DNA of 44,022 nucleotides from Variovorax sp. KBW07 (GTDB lineage: Bacteria; Pseudomonadota; Gammaproteobacteria; Burkholderiales; Burkholderiaceae_C), in assembly GCF_003852515.1 (NCBI RefSeq), contig NZ_QAJK01000130.1, positions 1-44,022 of the forward strand, written 5' to 3'. The notes under the pieces are model-generated. The model did not search any database, was not told the DNA's origin, and was given only the letters and a program-made list of their open reading frames with translations. This document shows positions 9,921-18,508 of this stretch, piece after piece. A program made the translations under genes and the position numbers. Numbering within the stretch: the first letter of the stretch is position 1; each line of letters starts with the position of its first letter.

Positions 9921-10678
9921 TGTTCGATCTCACGGGAAAAGTCGCCCTCGTCACCGGTGGAAACGGCGGCATCGGCCTGGGCATGGCCCAGGGGTTGGCC
10001 AGGGCCGGCGCCCGCGTCGTGGTTGCCGCGCGCAACGCGCAGAAGTCGGCCGCCGCGGTCGAATCACTGAAGGCACTGGGCAGCGACAGCTTCGCGCTCG
10101 AAGCCGACGTGAGCGACGAGGCCTCGGTGCAGAAGGCGGTCGACGAAGCGGCCGCGCGCTGCGGCCGGCTCGACATTCTCGTGAACAACGCCGGCACCAC
10201 CGTGCGCAAGCCGGTCGACCAGCTCTCGCTGGACGAGTGGAACAAGGTGCTGGGCACCAACCTCACCAGCGCCTTCCTGTGCAGCCGCGCCGCGCACCCG
10301 CACCTGAAGGCGGCCGGCGGCGGCAAGATCATCAACATCGGCTCGATGATGTCGATTTTCGGCGCGCCCTACGCGCCGGCCTATGCCGCGAGCAAGGCGG
10401 GCATCGTGCAGCTCACCAAGTCGACCGCGCTCTCGTGGGCGGCCGACAACATCCAGGTCAACGCCATCCTGCCGGGCTGGTTCGAGACCGAGCTCACCGA
10501 CGGCGCGCGCAGCCAGATTCCGGGCCTGTACGACCGCGTGGTGGCCCGCGCCGCGGCGGGCCGCTGGGGCCAGCCGGCCGACATTGCCGGCACCGCCGTG
10601 TTCCTGGCCAGCCCCGCATCGGACTACGTGACCGGCACCGCCATCCCGGTCGATGGCGGGTTTTCGATCTCTGGCTGA
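9920..10678 (+). CDS. SDR-family oxidoreductase coupled to paaZ
   Basis: 252 residues, classical short-chain dehydrogenase. The nucleotide-binding motif is TGGNGGIG at residues 11-18, followed by NNAG near residue 87 and the catalytic Tyr/Lys in YAASKAG. The C-terminus ends VDGGFSISG. The best overall resemblance is to KduD or glucose-dehydrogenase-like SDRs. The start overlaps the paaZ stop, which suggests a role in the same pathway, perhaps oxidising a 3-hydroxyacyl intermediate; that is inference. Substrate is unknown. Confidence 0.85.
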   Translation: MFDLTGKVALVTGGNGGIGLGMAQGLARAGARVVVAARNAQKSAAAVESLKALGSDSFALEADVSDEASVQKAVDEAAARCGRLDILVNNAGTTVRKPVDQLSLDEWNKVLGTNLTSAFLCSRAAHPHLKAAGGGKIINIGSMMSIFGAPYAPAYAASKAGIVQLTKSTALSWAADNIQVNAILPGWFETELTDGARSQIPGLYDRVVARAAAGRWGQPADIAGTAVFLASPASDYVTGTAIPVDGGFSISG

Positions 10679-10694
10679 AGACGGGCGGGCCGTG

Positions 10695-10700
10695 TAAATT
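10695..10700 (+). promoter_or_regulatory. possible -10 box for a leaderless start
   Basis: TAAATT, preceded by TG, sits 8 bases before the ATG at 10709, so a transcript would begin at or next to the start codon. No ribosome-binding site is visible. The box lies in a small inverted repeat (GGCCG, 8 bases, CGGCC; 10688-10705). The -35 region is poor. Confidence 0.35.
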
Positions 10701-10708
10701 CGGCCGCC

Positions 10709-11269
10709 ATGCTCTTCTGGTTCCAGATCCTCCTGTTCGTCGCCGGCACGGCCGCGCTGCTCTATGTTTCGCGCGGCCCCTTGCGGCAGCCCGGCTCGCA
10801 CGGTTTCTACCGCTTCTTCGCGTGGGAATGCATGCTGGTGCTGATCATCGTGAACCTGCCCGTGTGGCACGTCGATCCGCTCTCGGCAACGCAACTGCTG
10901 TCTTGCGTGCTCCTTGCGCTGTCGATCTGGCTGCCGATCCACGCGGTGCGGCGGCTCAAGGCGCAAGGCAAGCCCAGCGATGCGCGCAATGACGACCCGG
11001 CCCTCTATGGTTTCGAGAAAACCTCGTCGCTGGTGACCACCGGTGCCTTTCGCTACATCCGCCACCCGATGTACACGGCGCTGATGCTGCTGGCCTGGGG
11101 CGCCTTCCTGAAGCAGTTCACCTGGCTCACGCTGGCGCTGGTGGTGGCGGCCACGCTGCTGCTGGTGCTGACGGCATTGAGCGACGAGAAGGAATGCATC
11201 GCTCATTTCGGCGACGACTACCGCGCGTACATGCGCGGCACGCGGCGCTTCATTCCGTTCGTGCTGTAG
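10709..11269 (+). CDS. ICMT/NnrU-like membrane methyltransferase family protein
   Basis: 186 residues with about five hydrophobic helices. The C-terminal part has FRYIRHPMYTALMLL, then DEKECIAHFGDDYRAYMRGT, the pattern of the isoprenylcysteine carboxyl methyltransferase / phospholipid methyltransferase superfamily (SAM-binding HP motif and a terminal acidic helix). It has its own possible leaderless promoter and is 30 bases after the SDR gene. The methyl acceptor is not known. Confidence 0.78.
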   Translation: MLFWFQILLFVAGTAALLYVSRGPLRQPGSHGFYRFFAWECMLVLIIVNLPVWHVDPLSATQLLSCVLLALSIWLPIHAVRRLKAQGKPSDARNDDPALYGFEKTSSLVTTGAFRYIRHPMYTALMLLAWGAFLKQFTWLTLALVVAATLLLVLTALSDEKECIAHFGDDYRAYMRGTRRFIPFVL

Positions 11270-11364
11270 CTGGCCGGCGCGCGTACGCGCGTCTACACCC
11301 GACTCGCACCGTCACCTTGCTGGAGGCTGACCGGGCCGATCAGGTTCTGTTCACAACCGCGACC

Positions 11365-11370
11365 TAGCAT
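11365..11370 (+). promoter_or_regulatory. possible -10 box for a leaderless start
   Basis: TAGCAT lies 6 bases before the ATG at 11377, the same arrangement as at 10695. There is no clear ribosome-binding site or -35 box. A GC palindrome (GCGCGTACGCGC) lies about 85 bases upstream. Confidence 0.28.
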
Positions 11371-11376
11371 CCGCGC

Positions 11377-11835
11377 ATGCTGCTCGCACGTGTCCGCCGT
11401 TTCGCCCGAACGCACTACAAGGCGTGGTGCGTCGCGGGCATGCTGCTGATTCTTCTGCAGCCTTTCATCGCGGTTCACTTCCGCTGCGACGGCCTCGAAG
11501 ACGAACCCATGCTGCGGGTTCGAAACCTCGGTGGCACCACGCAGTTCGAGGCCGACGACCGCGCGGACCATCCGAACGACCACGAGACCACGGTCTTCGC
11601 GCAGGCGCCGGCCAGCATCGATCACCCCGACGCGCTGATGTCCGCGCTGGACGGCTTCATGGCCATGGTCTTCGCGCTGCTGCCTCTGACGCTGGCCATG
11701 GCCCGCCTTGCCACCCCCATCGAACGAGAAGCACCCGAGCGCGTGCCGCCGCACGGGGGCGCGCCGCCCCCGGCCACGCCCTCGCGACCTTGGCGGCGAC
11801 TGCCGCCCACCGCTGCCCCGCCCCAGGGGATCTGA
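11377..11835 (+). CDS. small membrane protein of unknown function
   Basis: 152 residues. A positively charged N-terminus is followed by one hydrophobic helix (WCVAGMLLILLQPFIAVHF). Then come an acidic His-containing loop (DDRADHPNDHE), a second helix (MVFALLPLTLAMARL), and a Pro/Arg-rich tail (PPHGGAPPPATPSRPWRR). I do not recognise the family. It precedes the PAP2 gene by 229 bases on the same strand and may be the first gene of that set. The proline-rich tail could be partly mis-framed, but the third-position bias holds. Confidence 0.5.
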   Translation: MLLARVRRFARTHYKAWCVAGMLLILLQPFIAVHFRCDGLEDEPMLRVRNLGGTTQFEADDRADHPNDHETTVFAQAPASIDHPDALMSALDGFMAMVFALLPLTLAMARLATPIEREAPERVPPHGGAPPPATPSRPWRRLPPTAAPPQGI

Positions 11836-12012
11836 GCAGCGGCGCCACGCGCGCCGCTTCTTCGTGCCGCGCCAGCGCCGGTGCCTTCATTCACCGACGC
11901 GACGCAGCGGGCTCTCTTCCTCGTCGAAAGGTCCTGACCGTGACCCCTGCATTTTTCGGGTGCGCGCGCCGCACCCGGCGCAGCCGTGCGCCTGCCTCCT
12001 GCTCCTGCTACT

Positions 12013-12036
12013 GCTTCAGCTTCAGCTTCAGCTTCT
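12013..12036. repeat. hexamer tandem repeat (GCTTCA)
   Basis: Three perfect GCTTCA units and one GCTTCT lie in the 229-base gap between the small membrane protein and the PAP2 gene. Nothing else is clear in this gap apart from the ribosome-binding site (GGGGAGCG) just before 12065. Confidence 0.7.
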
Positions 12037-12064
12037 TCGTCAACCCGCTCGCGGGGAGCGCACC

Positions 12065-12649
12065 GTGAACACGCTCAACCTCGCGCTGTTCCAGTGGATC
12101 ACCGCGGGCAGCCAGCCGACGCCCTGGGTGCTGTCCGTCGCAACCGGCTTCGCCCTCTGGGGCAGCTGGGTGAGCGTGGCCGTTCTCGTCATGGCCATGT
12201 GGCGCCATCGCTCCGAGCGGGCCTACCTGTGCATCGTCACGGCCGTGGCCGGCCTGACCTCGCTGGTGGCGCATGGCATCGCGCTGTCGCTGAACGTGCC
12301 GCGGCCCTTCATGCAGGGGCTGGCGCCGTCGTACATCGAACACGCGGGGCGCGGGTCGCTGCCGAGCACGCACGCGGCCGTCATGTTCATGGTGGCGTTC
12401 GCCTTCATGCTGCGGCCCGACCTGCGCAGGCTGGGTGTGCCGCTGCTCGCCGTGGCGCTCGCCACCGGCTGGGCGCGCGTCTTCGTGGGGGTTCATTTTC
12501 CGCTCGACATCGCGGCCGGCGCATTGCTCGCGGCACTCATCGTCGGAGCGCTCGCCATGGGGCAGTGGCTCCTGGGTTTTTTCACGTCGAGAGCCGGCCG
12601 CGCTTCCGACGACAGGCAAGCGGCCGCATCGCTCTGGAGGCATCCATGA
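12065..12649 (+). CDS. PAP2-family phosphatase
   Basis: 194 residues, polytopic. The acid-phosphatase motifs are seen as a degenerate first motif (SLNVPRPF), then SLPSTHAAVMF (motif 2, with the His) and GWARVFVGVHFPLDIAAG (motif 3, with the catalytic His). PAP2 enzymes act on lipid phosphates such as undecaprenyl diphosphate or on lipid A. GTG at 12065 is chosen because GGGGAG lies 8 bases upstream. The stop overlaps the glycosyltransferase start (ATGA), so a role in the same surface-lipid pathway is likely. Confidence 0.85.
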   Translation: MNTLNLALFQWITAGSQPTPWVLSVATGFALWGSWVSVAVLVMAMWRHRSERAYLCIVTAVAGLTSLVAHGIALSLNVPRPFMQGLAPSYIEHAGRGSLPSTHAAVMFMVAFAFMLRPDLRRLGVPLLAVALATGWARVFVGVHFPLDIAAGALLAALIVGALAMGQWLLGFFTSRAGRASDDRQAAASLWRHP

Positions 12650-13722
12650 TTTCTTCGACCCCCAACCGGCACTCGCGCGCCAGTGCGCGCATCGATGTGC
12701 CGCAGGCCACGCAACCGGAACACAGCACCGTACAAGCCGGGCCCGCCACCAACACGCCGGCCGCTCCGCAAGTGGGCGCACGCACCATCTCGTGCGTCAT
12801 TCCTTGCTTCAACGAAGCGGCCAACCTGCGGAACCTGCTGCCCCTGCTCGAAGACATTCTCTGGGCCACGCACATGCGCTGGGAGATCATCGTGGTGGAC
12901 GACGGCAGCACCGACGACACCGCCGCCGTCGCGCAGGCGTGGTGCGAGCTGTCGGGCTTTCGCTGCATCTCGCTGTCGCGCAACTTCGGCAAGGAAGCGG
13001 CGCTTACCGCCGGCCTTGCCGCGGCCCATGGCGATGCGGTGGTGCTGCTCGACGGCGACCTGCAGCACTCGCCTCAGCTCATTCACGCCATGGTCGCGCA
13101 GTGGGTCGCGGGCGCGGAGGTGGTGTACGCGGTGCGCGAGGCGCGCAACGACGAAAGCCGCTTCAAGCGCATCGGCAGCAGGCTCTTCTACAGCTTCGTC
13201 AATTCGTCCGACCGCTTCGAGGTGCCGCGCGACGCGGGCGACTTCCGCCTGATGGACCGCAAGGTGGTCGATGCGCTCATGAGCCTGCCGGAGCGCAGCC
13301 GCTTCATGAAGGGGCTGTACGCGTGGGTCGGCTTCCGGGCCGTGGCGCTGCCCTACACGCCCGCGCCGCGCGCCGAGGGCACCAGCACCTTCAACGCACG
13401 GCGGCTGCTGAACCTGGCCATCGACGGTCTCACCGCCTTCACCACCTGGCCGCTGCGCATGGTAAGCGTGGCCGGCCTGATGCTCGCCGTGCCGGCCTTC
13501 GCCTATGGCGCCTACGTGGCCCTGGACCACGTGCTGTTCGGCAACGCCGTCTCGGGCTGGACCACCATCGTCGTGAGCCTGATGTTCTTCATCGGCATCC
13601 AGATGATCTCCACCGGCATCGTGGGCGAGTACATCGCGCGCATCTACGAAGAGGTCAAGGGCCGCCCGCTGTACGTGGTGCGCCGCGAGCACGGCAGCGG
13701 GCTCGAGGCCGGCCAGCCATGA
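12646..13722 (+). CDS. GT2 polyprenyl-phosphate glycosyltransferase (ArnC/FlmF2-like)
   Basis: 358 residues. After a variable 45-residue N-terminus comes a GT-A domain (CVIPCFNEAANL; DDGSTDDT; DGDLQHSP) and two C-terminal membrane helices (about 265-330), the layout of ArnC, GtrB and FlmF2. Such enzymes load a sugar onto undecaprenyl phosphate at the inner face of the membrane. It overlaps the PAP2 gene by 4 bases, and the ArnT-family gene overlaps its stop. With a YdjC deacetylase following, the sugar is probably an N-acetylhexosamine (inference). Confidence 0.88.
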   Translation: MISSTPNRHSRASARIDVPQATQPEHSTVQAGPATNTPAAPQVGARTISCVIPCFNEAANLRNLLPLLEDILWATHMRWEIIVVDDGSTDDTAAVAQAWCELSGFRCISLSRNFGKEAALTAGLAAAHGDAVVLLDGDLQHSPQLIHAMVAQWVAGAEVVYAVREARNDESRFKRIGSRLFYSFVNSSDRFEVPRDAGDFRLMDRKVVDALMSLPERSRFMKGLYAWVGFRAVALPYTPAPRAEGTSTFNARRLLNLAIDGLTAFTTWPLRMVSVAGLMLAVPAFAYGAYVALDHVLFGNAVSGWTTIVVSLMFFIGIQMISTGIVGEYIARIYEEVKGRPLYVVRREHGSGLEAGQP

Positions 13723-15365
13723 GGCAGGCCGGCCACACGAGGCAGGCCGGCCACGCCCGGTGGACGTCGCCGCAGCCGCTGTGGCTGGTTGCCGCGATCT
13801 TCGCGTGGCTGCTGGCAACGGCCTGGATGCGCCCGCTCATGGCACCCGACGAAGGCCGCTACGCCAGCATCGCGCTGTCGATGCTGCACTCGGGCGACTG
13901 GCTGGTGCCCCGGCTCGACGGCCTGCCCTTCTTCCACAAGCCGCCGCTGTTCTACTGGATCGGCGCGGCCGCCATGGCGGTGACCGGCCCGGTGGAATGG
14001 GCCGCGCGCCTGCCCTCCATCGTGGGTGCGGGCGCGGCGGCTTCGGCGCTGTTCCTGTTCCTGCGCCGCTGGTCGACGGTGCGGCTGGCGCTGCTGTCCA
14101 CCGTGGTGCTGGTGACCACGCCCTTCTTCTTCATGGGTGCGCAGTTCGCGAACCTCGACATGCTGGTGGCCGGCTGCATCGCCCCCACCGTGCTGCTGGC
14201 CGCCGCCGCGGTGCTGGCCCGCGAGCGCGAGGAGCCGTGGCGCGGCCTGCTGGCCGGCGCCTACCTGTTCGCCGCGGCCGGGCTGCTGGCCAAGGGGTTG
14301 ATCGGCATCGTGCTGCCCGTGGGCGTGCTGGCGGCGTGGTGCGCGGTCACGCGGAGGCCGTCGGCCCTGCGGCTGTCGGTGTGGTTGCCCGGCTGGGCGA
14401 TCCTGCTGGCCGTGGCCGGCCCGTGGTTCGTGGCCATGCAGCTGAAGTACCCGGCGTTCTTCGACTACTTCGTCGTCACGCAGCACTTCAGGCGCTTCGC
14501 CTCCTCGGGCTTCAACAACGAGCATGGCATCTGGTTCTACCTGCCGGTGCTGGCGGGGCTCACGCTGCCGTGGTTCGCCTGGGTGCTGGTGCCACGGGGC
14601 CGGGATGGCGTGGCGCGGCCCCGGCTGTCCGACATCGACTGGCTGATGTGGATCTGGTTCGCCGTCGTCGTGGTGTTCTTCTCGCTGCCGCGCTCCAAGC
14701 TCATCGGCTACGTGCTGCCGGCACTGCCGCCGCTGGCCTACCTGATTGCGCAGCGCGTGCTGGCGGGCCGGTCGATGGAGGCGCTGGTGCCCAGGGTGCG
14801 CGCAACGGCGCTGGCCTCCGCCGCCGTGAGCGTGGCCTGCGTGGCCGGCCTCGCGATGTATGCCGTACCGCCCGGCACCCGGCTCCGGCTGCCCGTGGGC
14901 CAGGCCGTGGCCGCCGACGACCAGGTGCTGATGCTCGACAGCTATTTCTACGAGATTCCGTTCTACTGGAACCTGCGCCAGCCGGTGCGCATTGCGGACG
15001 ACTGGAAAGCCGCCGCAGCCGACACCCGCGACAACTGGCGCAAGGAAATCGTCGATGCCGGCCGCTTCGATCCGGCGCGCGCCGCGAACACGCTGGTCGA
15101 TCGCACGCAGCTTGCCGCCGCGCTCTGCGTGCCCCGCATCACCTGGCTGGTCGCGCCGAGCAATGCGCAGCTCGCGCACCCCTGGCTGGCCCGCGCGCAG
15201 CTGGTCGCGGTTCACGGAAGCGTTGCCGCATGGCGCTTCGCGGGCAGCGCCGGGCAGGACCCGCACTGCCTCGACGTCGCGGCCAGCGCACCTGCCGCAT
15301 CCGCTGCATCCGTGACACCCGCATCTGCCCATCCCCCTGCTCCCGGAACGAATGGCGACGACTGA
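13719..15365 (+). CDS. ArnT-family (GT83) lipid-linked sugar transferase
   Basis: 548 residues, polytopic. The N-terminal periplasmic loop motif is [16 protein letters not shown], the conserved Asp-Glu region of the ArnT/PMT superfamily, followed by [12 protein letters not shown]. About 11-12 helices and a C-terminal soluble part follow. The family moves a sugar from undecaprenyl phosphate to lipid A phosphates in the periplasm. The N-terminus carries a duplicated RQAGH unit. It overlaps the GT2 gene by 4 bases and the deacetylase gene by 14. Confidence 0.88.
   Translation: MRQAGHTRQAGHARWTSPQPLWLVAAIFAWLLATAWMRPLMAPDEGRYASIALSMLHSGDWLVPRLDGLPFFHKPPLFYWIGAAAMAVTGPVEWAARLPSIVGAGAAASALFLFLRRWSTVRLALLSTVVLVTTPFFFMGAQFANLDMLVAGCIAPTVLLAAAAVLAREREEPWRGLLAGAYLFAAAGLLAKGLIGIVLPVGVLAAWCAVTRRPSALRLSVWLPGWAILLAVAGPWFVAMQLKYPAFFDYFVVTQHFRRFASSGFNNEHGIWFYLPVLAGLTLPWFAWVLVPRGRDGVARPRLSDIDWLMWIWFAVVVVFFSLPRSKLIGYVLPALPPLAYLIAQRVLAGRSMEALVPRVRATALASAAVSVACVAGLAMYAVPPGTRLRLPVGQAVAADDQVLMLDSYFYEIPFYWNLRQPVRIADDWKAAAADTRDNWRKEIVDAGRFDPARAANTLVDRTQLAAALCVPRITWLVAPSNAQLAHPWLARAQLVAVHGSVAAWRFAGSAGQDPHCLDVAASAPAASAASVTPASAHPPAPGTNGDD
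13721..13756. repeat. 18-bp in-frame tandem duplication
   Basis: Two units of 18 bases, starting GAGGCAGGCCGGCCAC, differ at one position. They encode the [12 protein letters not shown] stretch at the start of the ArnT-like protein, before its first membrane helix. A partial third similarity lies just before the start codon. Confidence 0.8.
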
Positions 15366-16212
15366 AACTCCAGACTCCTTCGGGTCGATGACACGCTACC
15401 TCTGCATCTGCGCGGACGACTTCGGCCTGAGCCCCGGCATCAACACGGCCGTGTTCGACCTGGCCGAGAGGGGCAACATTTCCGCCACCAGCTGCATGGT
15501 GCGCCGCAGCGCCTGGGCCGCCGGCTCGAAGACACTGAGGCGCTTCGACCCCGCCTTGCTGGACACGGGCCTGCACCTGGACCTCACGCGCCCCGAGACG
15601 GTCGACGGCTTCGAGCCCGGCCTGTTCGGCCTGCTCGCCCGCACCTACACGCGCACGGTGTTCGCAGCCGCGCTCCACGCGGACATTCGCGATCAGCTGA
15701 ACCGTTTTGAAGACGCCATGGGCCGCGCGCCCGCGTTCATCGATGGGCACCGGCACGTGCATCAGTTCCCCGTCGTGCGGGCGTTCCTGGTCGAAGAGAT
15801 CGCGCGTCGCTACCCCGTGTCGCCGCCCTGGGTCCGCGCCACGGCACCGGGCTGGCGCTACGGCCGCGGGTGGCTGAAGGCCGAGGTCGTTCATGCACTG
15901 GGCGGTGCACGGCTGGCGGCGCTCGCGAAGAAGCGCGGAATTCCTTTGAGCCGCCGCCTGCTGGGCGTCTACGATTTTTCCGGCGACACGCAGCACTACC
16001 AGACCTGCCTGTCGGAGTGGCTCTCGGAATGCCGCACTGGCGACGTGCTGATGTGCCACCCATCGGCCGGTGCCAATCTGCCGAGCGACCCGCACGGCGC
16101 AGCGCGGCTGCGCGAATACGCGGTGCTGCAGCGCCTGGCGTTTCCGATGCAGGAGCACACGGGCGACATCGTGCTTGCGCCGTTGTCCCGGCAGGTTCGT
16201 CGCGGACAATGA
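15352..16212 (+). CDS. YdjC/ChbG-type deacetylase (NaxD-like)
   Basis: 286 residues. Metal and catalytic motifs of the YdjC carbohydrate deacetylases are seen: CADDFGLSPGIN near residue 20, LHLDLTRP, DGHRHVHQFP with the two His, and MCHPS near the end. NaxD, in Francisella and Bordetella, removes the acetyl group from undecaprenyl-phosphate-linked GalNAc or GlcNAc before ArnT-type transfer. The order GT2, ArnT, YdjC here fits that. ATG at 15352 has GGAACG upstream; an internal ATG at 15388 is an alternative start. Confidence 0.88.
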   Translation: MATTETPDSFGSMTRYLCICADDFGLSPGINTAVFDLAERGNISATSCMVRRSAWAAGSKTLRRFDPALLDTGLHLDLTRPETVDGFEPGLFGLLARTYTRTVFAAALHADIRDQLNRFEDAMGRAPAFIDGHRHVHQFPVVRAFLVEEIARRYPVSPPWVRATAPGWRYGRGWLKAEVVHALGGARLAALAKKRGIPLSRRLLGVYDFSGDTQHYQTCLSEWLSECRTGDVLMCHPSAGANLPSDPHGAARLREYAVLQRLAFPMQEHTGDIVLAPLSRQVRRGQ

Positions 16213-17258
16213 CCGCCATCGTGCTTTTCGCATCGATCCACTACAAGGGCACGCCAGGCATGACACCGAACCGCGACGACGAGACGTTCTGGTCCATCGA
16301 CTGGCCGCACGGCGCGCTGACCGTGCGCGCCATCGGCGGCATGCTGGCACCACTGCAATTCACGCTGCCCGACGGACAGCGCATTTCCCCGCTGTACACC
16401 GCGCCCTGGGCCGAAGAGCAAGGCACGCAGGCGCTGTCCGGCCTCATGCGCGGGTTGCGCGGCGAATGGCCCTGCGCGCCCTTCGGCCCGGCGCAAACGC
16501 CCGATGGCCTGCCTGCGGGTTGGGCTTCGCGCGACGGCGGATCGCCATGGGACCACGGCCATTCGGCCAACCATGCGTGGACGCTGGTCGATCGCAGCGA
16601 CGGCGCCATCACCTTGCGCATCGAGCTGCCCGAAAGCGACCCGCTGGCGTGGATGGAGCGCGTCATTCGCCCCAACCCCGATGCGCCGGCGCTGGACATC
16701 GACCTGACGATGCACCCGCGCCGCGACACCGTGCTGCCGTTTGCATTGCACCCGACCTTCGCCGTGCCTTCGAGCGGCATGCAACTGCTGCCGGGCGAAT
16801 ACGCGGCCGTGCACACCTATCCGATGCAACCCGAGCCCGGGGTGTCGCGGCTCACGCCCGACCGCACGGCGGCCTCGCTGGAAGCGCTGCCATGTGCCGA
16901 CGGCAGAACCGATTTCAGCAAGCTGCCGCTGGACTTCGAGACCGAAGAAATTCTTCAGCTGCAGGACTGCCGATCGGCCTTCGTGCTGCGCTATCCCTCG
17001 GGCATCGAGGTGGTGCTCGACTGGGACCGCGCGCAACTGCCCGATGCCGTGTTGTGGGTGAGCCAGCGCGGACGCCGCCAGGCGCCCTGGAACGGACGCA
17101 ACCAGGCGTTGGGCATCGAGCCCTGCAACTCGTGCTTCGACCTGAGCCGGGTCGCGCAACCGCCCGGGAGGCATCCGCTGTCGCACCGACGCGGCTTGCC
17201 GCTGACTGCCGGTCGCACCTTCAGCACCCGCTACCGGATCAGCGCGCGCCTGGCGTAG
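16209..17258 (+). CDS. aldose 1-epimerase / galactose mutarotase-like protein
   Basis: 349 residues from the ATG that overlaps the deacetylase stop (ATGA); a second ATG at 16260 would give 332 and starts nearer the domain. Motifs of the galactose mutarotase-like fold include SPLYTAPWAEEQ, SPWDHGHSANHAWTLV, FALHPTFAVPSSG and WVSQRGRRQAPWNGRNQALG. It probably acts on or binds a sugar made or used by the surface-lipid genes, though the exact reaction cannot be told. Its end overlaps the convergent flavin-reductase-like gene by 20 bases. Confidence 0.72.
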   Translation: MTAIVLFASIHYKGTPGMTPNRDDETFWSIDWPHGALTVRAIGGMLAPLQFTLPDGQRISPLYTAPWAEEQGTQALSGLMRGLRGEWPCAPFGPAQTPDGLPAGWASRDGGSPWDHGHSANHAWTLVDRSDGAITLRIELPESDPLAWMERVIRPNPDAPALDIDLTMHPRRDTVLPFALHPTFAVPSSGMQLLPGEYAAVHTYPMQPEPGVSRLTPDRTAASLEALPCADGRTDFSKLPLDFETEEILQLQDCRSAFVLRYPSGIEVVLDWDRAQLPDAVLWVSQRGRRQAPWNGRNQALGIEPCNSCFDLSRVAQPPGRHPLSHRRGLPLTAGRTFSTRYRISARLA

Positions 17259-17862
17259 ACATCGGCATCGGCAAAGGCCGCGCATCGACCTGTTCGCCAT
17301 CGACGATGAAGTGCCCGCCCGCCACGTGGTGCAGCGTGCGCAGTTCGTCGTGGCCCGCGAAGTTCCAGCGTCCGTCGGCGAACACGCGCGAGTCGGCTTG
17401 CGCGGCGATCACCTCGCCCAGGAACAGGTCGTAGCGCTGCTGGATCGGCGGCTCGGGAAGCAGGCGGCATTCGAGCCACGCCACGCAGTCTTCCAGCAAC
17501 GGCGCATCGGTCGCCGTGCCCACGAAAGTCTGCAGGCCATAGGCCGCGAACTTGTCGTGTCCCGCCTGCTCGACGATCTCGCGGCCCGAACTGTTGCCCA
17601 ACGCTTCCGTCAGGTCCAGCTGCGCGCGCGTCGGCACCTGCAGCGCGAAATGGCCAGCGCCTTCGAGCAGCACGCGCGTCCACGTGCTCTTGTCGATCAC
17701 CACGGCCACCTTCGGCGGATCGAAGTCGAGCGGCATCGCCCAGGCCGCGGCCATGATGTTGCGCTGGCCACCGTGCGCGGCGCTTACCAGCACGGTGGGG
17801 CCGTGGTTCAGCAGACGGTAGGCCTTGTTCAACGGAACCGGCCGGCGGTGTGATGCATTCAT
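17239..17862 (-). CDS. flavin reductase-like FMN-binding protein
   Basis: 207 residues. It has the flavin-reductase-like split-barrel pattern: TVLVSAAHGGQRNIMAAAW, PPKVAVVIDKSTWTRVLLEG, FALQVP, and a late LHHVAGGHFIVDG. Such proteins reduce free flavin for a partner monooxygenase or bind FMN themselves. No monooxygenase gene is adjacent. The ATG at 17862 is chosen over upstream alternatives because the family starts close to it. Confidence 0.83.
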   Translation of the reverse strand: MNASHRRPVPLNKAYRLLNHGPTVLVSAAHGGQRNIMAAAWAMPLDFDPPKVAVVIDKSTWTRVLLEGAGHFALQVPTRAQLDLTEALGNSSGREIVEQAGHDKFAAYGLQTFVGTATDAPLLEDCVAWLECRLLPEPPIQQRYDLFLGEVIAAQADSRVFADGRWNFAGHDELRTLHHVAGGHFIVDGEQVDARPLPMPMSTPGAR

Positions 17863-17958
17863 GCGCGTGAGACCGGCAAAGCCCAGTCCATGGGATGGAA
17901 GCACGCCAGCGTACCAGCATGGGCCCGGCCTTGCCTCGCCGGGCGCTTCACTTTGGCA

Positions 17959-18432
17959 TCAACGATAGGCGTCGCACAGGGCGAGGTATTCGTCGCCCGA
18001 AATCTGCAGCGCGGTCGCGCGGCGCAGCACGCGGGCCTTGGGCTTGGGCAGGTCGGTCCTGATCTGGATCTGCTTGCCGATGGGAATGCCCATGTAGCTC
18101 TGGTTGACCCAGATGTTCTCGACGATGTTGTGCCACGGAATCAGCATGTCGTTCTCGAAGGTCAGGCCCTGGTGGCCGACGACGAAGGCGGGCGTATCGA
18201 TGTTGCCCAGCTGCCGGATGCACTTGATGGCCAGCCACGCCGCGAGCAGGCCGAACGCGCCGGCAATGAGGATGCCGATGTTCTTGTCCTGCGCACGAAT
18301 GCAGAGCACGGCCAGCACGCAGGCCACCACCACCCAGAGGACGGCGCCGGCGATCAGTCGCGTGCGGGAATAGAAGACAGGGCGGTCCTGGCGGGTTTTT
18401 TCCTGCTGGCTGGCGGAGCTGTAGATTTCCAT
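17959..18432 (-). CDS. two-helix membrane protein with PH-like cytoplasmic part
   Basis: 157 residues. Two hydrophobic helices (LIAGAVLWVVVACVLAVLCI and ILIAGAFGLLAAWLAIKCI) are followed by a soluble beta-rich domain (FVVGHQGLTFENDMLIPWHN, then IVENIWV). The pattern resembles bacterial PH-like (STM3941/YcxB-like) membrane proteins of unknown role. The next gene upstream codes for a similar layout, so the two may form a pair. Confidence 0.65.
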   Translation of the reverse strand: MEIYSSASQQEKTRQDRPVFYSRTRLIAGAVLWVVVACVLAVLCIRAQDKNIGILIAGAFGLLAAWLAIKCIRQLGNIDTPAFVVGHQGLTFENDMLIPWHNIVENIWVNQSYMGIPIGKQIQIRTDLPKPKARVLRRATALQISGDEYLALCDAYR

Positions 18433-18508
18433 TTTTTCCCGATTCGATGTGTGTTGGAGTGGTTGAAGAAAGGAAGGAAGAGAAACGCGAAAAGAAGAAA
18501 GGATTGGC

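Noticed and set aside
11517-11527. GGTTCGAAACC, like a tRNA T-loop
   Set aside because: Flanking bases do not form a T-stem, and no acceptor, D or anticodon arms can be found; it lies inside a coding frame.
12013-12036. Short direct repeats as a CRISPR array
   Set aside because: Units are six bases without spacers, and no cas gene is present.
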